Source of the DNA: CAWCGU01 sp963795195
GTDB taxonomy: Bacteria > Actinomycetota > Thermoleophilia > Solirubrobacterales > 70-9
Length of the DNA: 64,000 nt
Assembly: GCA_963795195.1 (NCBI GenBank)
Contig: CAWCGU010000003.1
Span: 248,001-312,000, forward strand
Direction of reading: 5' to 3'
The position numbers were made by a program, and so were the translations under genes. Each line of letters begins with the position of its first letter. Position 1 is the stretch's first letter. Under the pieces are notes generated by a model. The model saw only the letters and a program-made list of their open reading frames with translations, did not search any database and was not told the origin of the DNA. This document shows positions 60,008 through 64,000 of this stretch, piece after piece.

Positions 60008-60649
60008 ATGCACAACCCACTTCGTTCCGAGGCCGAGATGTTCCGGCTCGTAGTCATCTTCGGAGTCGCCGCGGCGGCGGTGATCGCGCTTGCCGTCACG
60101 GCCGGCCCGGAATACGGAGTTGTGCTGGCCGCGCTGCTGCTGGGCGTCGGTATCGGTTTCGCCTGGGCGGGTTCCAGGGGATCCGAGCTTGGAAGGGCCG
60201 AGGTGGCGAGTGGCGATGACTCGGCTCACCGAGTGCTGGTGGTCGCAAATCAGACGGTCGGGGGTCAGGCCTTGCTTGAGGAGATACGCAACCGCAGCCG
60301 TGGCCGCGACGCAGAGGTCATGGTCACCGTTCCGGCGCTACCAGGCTCCAGGCTCGACTACTGGGCGTCGGCCACCGACCAAGCGGTGGAAGAGGCCAGG
60401 CAGCGACTGGCCGAGTCGCTGGCGGCGATCGAGAGCCTCGGTATCCAGGCTCGCGGGCAGGTCGGCGACCAGGATCCCAACGTCGCGATGGCCGACGCGC
60501 TGATGGCCTTCCCGGCGGATGAGCTGATCATCTCGACCCATCCCGCTTCGACGTCGAAATGGCTCGAACGGGGAGTGGTGGAGAAGGCCAGGCAGGAGGT
60601 CGATCTCCCGGTCACCCACGTCGTGGTTGATCTGCCGTCTGAGGGTTGA
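60008..60649 (+). CDS. membrane-anchored universal-stress-protein-like protein
   Basis: 213 residues. Two N-terminal transmembrane helices (LVVIFGVAAAAVIALAVTA and VLAALLLGVGIGFAWAG), then a Usp-like domain from residue 75: HRVLVVANQTVGGQALLEEI, VMVTVPALPG, VEEARQRLAESLAAIES, QDPNVAMADALMAFPADELI, ISTHPASTSKWLERG, PVTHVVVD. Paralogue of the second domain of 56541-57506. No classical GxxG.. (S/T) ATP motif of UspA is obvious. Function unknown; location suggests a link with the oxidase. Confidence 0.72.
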   Translation: MHNPLRSEAEMFRLVVIFGVAAAAVIALAVTAGPEYGVVLAALLLGVGIGFAWAGSRGSELGRAEVASGDDSAHRVLVVANQTVGGQALLEEIRNRSRGRDAEVMVTVPALPGSRLDYWASATDQAVEEARQRLAESLAAIESLGIQARGQVGDQDPNVAMADALMAFPADELIISTHPASTSKWLERGVVEKARQEVDLPVTHVVVDLPSEG

Positions 60650-60722
60650 GGGTTTGGGCTACGCGCGCTCCATACGCGTCTCGGCGTCAGCCCAGCCCAG
60701 CGCCCGCAGGCGCCAGCCGTCG

Positions 60723-61427
60723 CTAGTTGCCGCCGCCGCTGTCGCCGCCGCCCGAGGTCCAGTCGATCAGGAACTCGACCATCGCTTGGAGGTCCGCGGC
60801 GGGGATCTGGTCGCCGTAGGTAGACGGCATCACGTCACCGAAGCCCTGGACGATGCTCGCGCTGGGGTCGACGATCGAGTCCTCGATTTCAGCCGGGGAC
60901 TGGCCGGGAAGCGTCTCGCTCAAGTTGGGGCCGACGCTGCCGGCTGCGTTCGGAAAGCCCTCCAGCGTGTGGCAGGAACCGCAGCCGTTGTTTGCAAACG
61001 CTTGACCGCCGACGCCGCCCGGGGCCGAGGGGGGCCCGATGCCGGGAACGCCGGCGACCTTACCCACGTAGTAGGAGACGTCTGCGGCGTCGTCACCCTC
61101 GACGAGATTCGCCGGCATGTAGACGTTGGTGGCAGCGGGGTCCGCCGGACGCGGATTCGCGATCTGGCCGGCGACGACTCCCTTGACCGTGTCCTCGTCC
61201 GCGCCGGACTCGCGGGCCTCGGCAAACGAAGCATCGAGGTCGGGGCCCACCTGGGCAGTCGTGGCGGCCTCGGCGAGCGTGTGGCAGGTGCCGCACTTCT
61301 CGATGAACAGCGCGCGGCCGTTCGCGTAGTCGAACGTATCGCCGCCGCTGCAGCCTGCGGCCAGCACCACGCTGGCGCCCGCGAGGGCGGTCAGCGCGAG
61401 CATCTGCTTTAGGCGTGGAGCCAGCAC
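60723..61427 (-). CDS. diheme cytochrome c lipoprotein
   Basis: About 234 residues. Lipobox VVLAAGCSGG, then two cytochrome c domains with heme sites CGTCHTL and CGSCHTL; likely Met ligands in VYMPANLV and DVMPSTYG. C-terminal poly-Gly tail. Probably an electron donor or extra subunit for the neighbouring oxidase, whose subunit II lacks a fused heme c (inference). GTG 61427 lies 7 nt after a TAGGAT box, supporting a leaderless start; ATG 61403 is an alternative. Confidence 0.88.
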   Translation of the reverse strand: MLAPRLKQMLALTALAGASVVLAAGCSGGDTFDYANGRALFIEKCGTCHTLAEAATTAQVGPDLDASFAEARESGADEDTVKGVVAGQIANPRPADPAATNVYMPANLVEGDDAADVSYYVGKVAGVPGIGPPSAPGGVGGQAFANNGCGSCHTLEGFPNAAGSVGPNLSETLPGQSPAEIEDSIVDPSASIVQGFGDVMPSTYGDQIPAADLQAMVEFLIDWTSGGGDSGGGN

Positions 61428-61434
61428 GGCGGCA

Positions 61435-61440
61435 ATCCTA
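61435..61440 (-). promoter_or_regulatory. -10 element of leaderless promoter
   Basis: TAGGAT on the minus strand, 7 nt before GTG 61427. Confidence 0.42.
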
Positions 61441-61495
61441 TAGGGACGGCCAGTGGCCAAAAGTCCCGAGCGCAGTCGGATCGCTTCGAATCGGA

Positions 61496-61501
61496 TAGGG
61501 T
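61496..61501 (+). promoter_or_regulatory. -10 element
   Basis: TAGGGT, 16 nt before ATG 61518 of the CBS gene. Confidence 0.33.
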
Positions 61502-61517
61502 TGCGCCGATCGTCACT

Positions 61518-61919
61518 ATGCAGGTTCGCGAAGGCATGTCAGATCTGGTCCTCACCTTGGGGCCGACTCACACGTTGCGGGAGGCGGCGAAACGCATGAC
61601 CTCGCAGGGTGTGGGCGCGGCTGTCGTCATCGACGAATCCGCTCCCGGCCCCGGGATCATCAGCGAGCGGGACATCCTTACCTCGCTCGGCCGGGGGGAG
61701 GATCCGGATGCCGAGCTCGTCGGTAAGCATCACAGCGACTCGATGATTTCGGCCGCACCGGACTGGAGCCTCGAGCGCGCCGCCATGGAGATGTCGCGCC
61801 GTCACATCCGCCACCTGGTGATCGTCGACGGTGCCGAACTGGTCGGGGTGCTTTCGATGCGCGACATCGTGCGCTGCTGGACCACCGAGGGCGCCACCTC
61901 CGGCATGACCCCCGACTGA
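61518..61919 (+). CDS. CBS-domain pair protein
   Basis: 133 residues made of two CBS motifs: first with LREAAKRMTSQGVGAAVVID and GIISERDIL, second with LERAAMEMSRRHIRHLVIVD and GVLSMRDIV. Such stand-alone pairs bind adenosyl ligands and act as sensors. Lies between two minus-strand genes and converges with the small membrane protein gene. Confidence 0.9.
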   Translation: MQVREGMSDLVLTLGPTHTLREAAKRMTSQGVGAAVVIDESAPGPGIISERDILTSLGRGEDPDAELVGKHHSDSMISAAPDWSLERAAMEMSRRHIRHLVIVDGAELVGVLSMRDIVRCWTTEGATSGMTPD

Positions 61920-61934
61920 CCAAGCGCCGCCGCC

Positions 61935-62201
61935 CTACTCGGGAGAGCTGGTGCGGGCGGGGAGGACGGCGGTAACGGTCCGCTGCTCCAGCGGCATCCG
62001 CGAGACCTCGTCTCCGGCATCCTTCACCCAGCGGATGACGGCACCGAGCAGGAAGATGGCCCCGACGGCGCTGTAGAACCAGCCGGCGAAGAGGCCCGCC
62101 AGCACGAGCGCGATGCCGAATGCCGTGAACGCCGGCACCCAGGACGGGCGCGCGACGTAGATCAGCTCAGGCGCCGCCGGAACGTTTCCGTCTGAACTCA
62201 T
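61935..62201 (-). CDS. small membrane protein of the heme A/oxidase operon (subunit IV-like?)
   Basis: 88 residues with two hydrophobic helices (VPAFTAFGIALVLAGLFAGW and FYSAVGAIFLLGAVIRWV) and polar ends. In actinobacteria small two-helix proteins of this kind accompany the oxidase genes (CtaF-like), but no diagnostic motif is seen. Last gene of the ctaA-ctaB-small ORF operon; 12 bp after the 36-residue gene. Confidence 0.6.
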   Translation of the reverse strand: MSSDGNVPAAPELIYVARPSWVPAFTAFGIALVLAGLFAGWFYSAVGAIFLLGAVIRWVKDAGDEVSRMPLEQRTVTAVLPARTSSPE

Positions 62202-62213
62202 CCAGCCTCCCCG

Positions 62214-62324
62214 TCAACCGATGTAGAGCACGGCGACGTAGAACGTCAGCCCGAACATAAAGATCGCAATCGCCGCCGTCGCAAGGGCGGAGTTGACGTT
62301 TGACTGTGCGCGTCGGCGATCCAT
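62214..62324 (-). CDS. 36-residue single-helix membrane protein
   Basis: Begins MDRRRAQSN and continues with one hydrophobic helix (ALATAAIAIFMFGLTFYVAV) ending LYIG. It sits between ctaB (13 bp upstream) and the 88-residue membrane protein gene, same strand, with AGAAG as a possible ribosome binding site. Size and form recall tiny oxidase subunits (such as subunit IIa/CcoQ-like helices). Too short for most gene callers. Confidence 0.55.
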   Translation of the reverse strand: MDRRRAQSNVNSALATAAIAIFMFGLTFYVAVLYIG

Positions 62325-62337
62325 GGGGCTTCTTCTA

Positions 62338-63255
62338 TCAGACGACGCGGTCCACAGCCATCGCGGTGAAGAGCAGAGCGAGGTACGCGAGCGATGAGAG
62401 GTAGACGCGAAGCGCGGCCTGACGCGACGGATGGCGAAGCAGATAGGTGGAGAGCGCGACCAGCCCGCTTCCGAGCGCCAGCGCGGCCAGCGCGTAGATC
62501 GCTCCGAAAAGGCCGGTGGCAACCGGCAGGATGCTGAAGACGGTCAGGATCACGGCGTAGAGCAGGATCTGCCGCCGCGTCACGGCCTCGCCGCGCACGA
62601 CGGGCAGCATCGGCACACCCGTTCTTGCGTAGTCGTCCTTGATCAGCAGCGAGAGCGCCCAGAAATGTGGTGGTGTCCAGAGAAAGACCACCGCGAAGAG
62701 CCAGAACGCGTCGATGGTGAGCCCACCCGTCGCGGCGGCCCAGCCGACCAGCGGCGGCATCGCGCCGGCGGCTCCGCCGATGACGATGTTCTGGGGGGTC
62801 AGCGGCTTTAACCAGATCGTGTAGACGAACACGTAGCCGAGCAGCCCGACGAGTGCCAGCGCCGCGGCCAGCACGTTTACGGCGATGGCCAGTTCCGCGG
62901 TGGCCAGCAGGCCCAGCGTGATGCCGAACAGGAGGCCGTGAAGCGGCTCGATTCGACCCGAGACGAGCGGCCGCGAGCGGGTGCGCTCCATGCGCGCGTC
63001 GCGCTCACGATCCAGGTAGTGGTTGATCGCCCCGGCGCTTCCGGCCGCCAGGTAGCCGCCCAGCATCGTCCAGAGGATCGTCGAGAGGGCGGGACCGCTT
63101 GGGTCGGCCACGTACATCGCGGCGACCGTGGTCAGCAACAGCAGCGAGATGATCCGTGGCTTGGTCAGCGCCACGTAATCGCGCAGGACGAGCAGCGCCG
63201 GCCGCGCGCTCAAACGCGGCTCTCGCAGGGTGGCGGTGTTGGCTGAGCTTTCCAT
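62338..63255 (-). CDS. ctaB: protoheme IX farnesyltransferase (heme O synthase)
   Basis: About 305 residues, UbiA-family membrane prenyltransferase that makes heme O from heme B. First Asp-rich motif NHYLDRERDARMERT, second LIKDDYARTGVPMLPV, and FLWTPPHFWAL are canonical; eight to nine hydrophobic helices. ATG 63255 chosen; the frame open upstream has no homology. Directly downstream of ctaA. Confidence 0.94.
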   Translation of the reverse strand: MESSANTATLREPRLSARPALLVLRDYVALTKPRIISLLLLTTVAAMYVADPSGPALSTILWTMLGGYLAAGSAGAINHYLDRERDARMERTRSRPLVSGRIEPLHGLLFGITLGLLATAELAIAVNVLAAALALVGLLGYVFVYTIWLKPLTPQNIVIGGAAGAMPPLVGWAAATGGLTIDAFWLFAVVFLWTPPHFWALSLLIKDDYARTGVPMLPVVRGEAVTRRQILLYAVILTVFSILPVATGLFGAIYALAALALGSGLVALSTYLLRHPSRQAALRVYLSSLAYLALLFTAMAVDRVV

Positions 63256-63268
63256 CTTGGCTGTGATC

Positions 63269-64000
63269 CTAGGCGGCGGCCGCCGCCTCCTCGCGGCCGC
63301 GGCGCTGGGGGCGCTCGCTCTGTGGGTTTGGCACCGGCACAAGCCGCAGCGCCGCTTCAACCGTGGTCATCCACAGAATTGTGCCTGTTGCGAGGTGCAA
63401 GACGATCAGTCCCGCGTGCTCGCCCAGCCAAACGTTCAGGGCACCGAGCAGGATCTGGACCCCGAGCACGGCCAGAACTCCCCAAAGCGCGCGTGTGCGA
63501 ACGCCGCGGCGCAGGGCGAGAATCACGAACGTGAGAAGTGCGATCGTCGCGAGGAACATCAGCACCCGGTGGGTCAGCTGGATGTCGACCAGACGGGACG
63601 TGCCGAAGGGGAGCAGCGAGTCGTTGCAGGCCGGGAACTGGTCACCGCAGGCGCTGTGCGCGCCCTGCGTGACCCCGACGCCCTCGGCGCCCTCCTTCTC
63701 CGTGCCCGCGACCAATCCGCCGGCGACGATCGTTGCCAGCAGCAACGTCGATGCGACGACCGCGACCAGGCGCAGGCCGGACGACGGTGTCGCAGATTCG
63801 GTCGTTTCCGCCGTCTGCGGCGACCCGGCTCGGCGAATCCCAAGCAGCAGGGCAAGCAGGAGCATCGCGAGCCCAAGGTGTGCGGCGACGAGGTTCTCGG
63901 CGAGGTTGTTCTCGACCGTGACGCCGCCGAGGCCGGCCTGGATGAGCACGAGGACCCCCGCGGCGATGGAACCCCGGACCAGCCAGCGCTGATCGCGAAG
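63269..64000 (-). CDS. ctaA: heme A synthase, 5' truncated by window
   Basis: Converts heme O to heme A for the aa3-type oxidase. The frame is open to the window edge (reads LRDQRW LVRGSIAAGVLVL before the hydrophobic core), so the start lies right of the window. GGVTVENNLAE, the conserved loop Cys pair ACGDQFPACN, HRVLMFLATIA and LHLATGTIL provide the His ligands and helices of the family. First known gene of the ctaA-ctaB-small ORF operon. Confidence 0.9.
   Translation of the reverse strand, partial: LRDQRWLVRGSIAAGVLVLIQAGLGGVTVENNLAENLVAAHLGLAMLLLALLLGIRRAGSPQTAETTESATPSSGLRLVAVVASTLLLATIVAGGLVAGTEKEGAEGVGVTQGAHSACGDQFPACNDSLLPFGTSRLVDIQLTHRVLMFLATIALLTFVILALRRGVRTRALWGVLAVLGVQILLGALNVWLGEHAGLIVLHLATGTILWMTTVEAALRLVPVPNPQSERPQRRGREEAAAAA

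Noticed and set aside
1..64000. CRISPR arrays, insertion sequences, tRNA genes, phage genes
   Set aside because: None found: no spaced identical repeats, no transposase or integrase, no tRNA cloverleaf in the intergenic gaps.

Overview
The window is a 64 kb GC-rich chromosomal segment of an actinobacterium. Gene content points to the class Thermoleophilia (Solirubrobacterales-like): GuaB3-type IMP dehydrogenase next to guaA, a type-2 PyrF, a DUF3352 lipoprotein, an A2-type heme-copper oxidase, many GTG/TTG starts, and frequent leaderless promoters (TANNNT box 6-8 nt before the start codon). The class assignment is inference; no rRNA or tRNA gene is present in the window.

Layout. (1) 1-648: 3' end of argS, with an apparent one-base frameshift just before its stop. 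(2) 711-3452: a minus-strand operon of one Pro-rich secreted/anchored protein and two secreted clan GH-A-like glycoside hydrolases. (3) 3566-24861: a cell-surface glycan locus: O-antigen ligase/polymerase with TPR tail, a Wzx-type flippase, about eight GT2 enzymes, two GT4 enzymes, a GT2-GT4 fusion, a hexapeptide acyltransferase, a sulfotransferase with an extra C-terminal domain, and four methyltransferases (two of an unusual CmoB-like family). The genes switch strand repeatedly and divergent pairs are separated by only 18-60 bp. (4) 25035-33366: housekeeping and wall genes: HU, pyrF, a methyltransferase, a LysM-like anchored protein, a DacA-type D,D-carboxypeptidase, a PfkB kinase, a third CmoB-like methyltransferase, guaB3-guaA. 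(5) 33489-35916: a third glycoside hydrolase paralogue and an M23 peptidase preceded by a clear c-di-AMP (ydaO-yuaA) riboswitch. (6) 36189-47974: rplM-rpsI-glmM-glmS-DUF3352-nnr-alr-cca-HIT-enoyl-CoA hydratase-infA, all on the plus strand. (7) 48010-53804: a DrrAB-like ABC exporter, small secreted/lipoproteins and a lone GT4. (8) 53854-64000: cytochrome oxidase region: ctaC, ctaD, a two-domain Usp-like gene, ctaE, a frameshifted B12-binding radical SAM gene, a membrane Usp-like gene, a diheme cytochrome c lipoprotein, a CBS protein, and a minus-strand ctaA-ctaB-small ORF-small membrane protein operon running off the right edge.

Functionally the left third builds, decorates (methyl, acyl, sulfo), flips and polymerises a surface polysaccharide. 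The middle supplies amino-sugar precursors (glmM, glmS), D-Ala (alr), wall trimming (dacA, M23) and GMP. The right end encodes the terminal oxidase and its heme A supply. The most notable observations are the Usp-like family embedded in the oxidase operon, the c-di-AMP riboswitch, two mRNAs (rplM, glmS) that appear to begin with a terminator-like hairpin, the long acidic extension on ribosomal protein S9, the CmoB-like methyltransferase trio, and a GT4 gene whose only plausible start is ATC placed exactly at a leaderless promoter. All intergenic gaps are shorter than 300 bp; no CRISPR array, insertion sequence or tRNA was seen.
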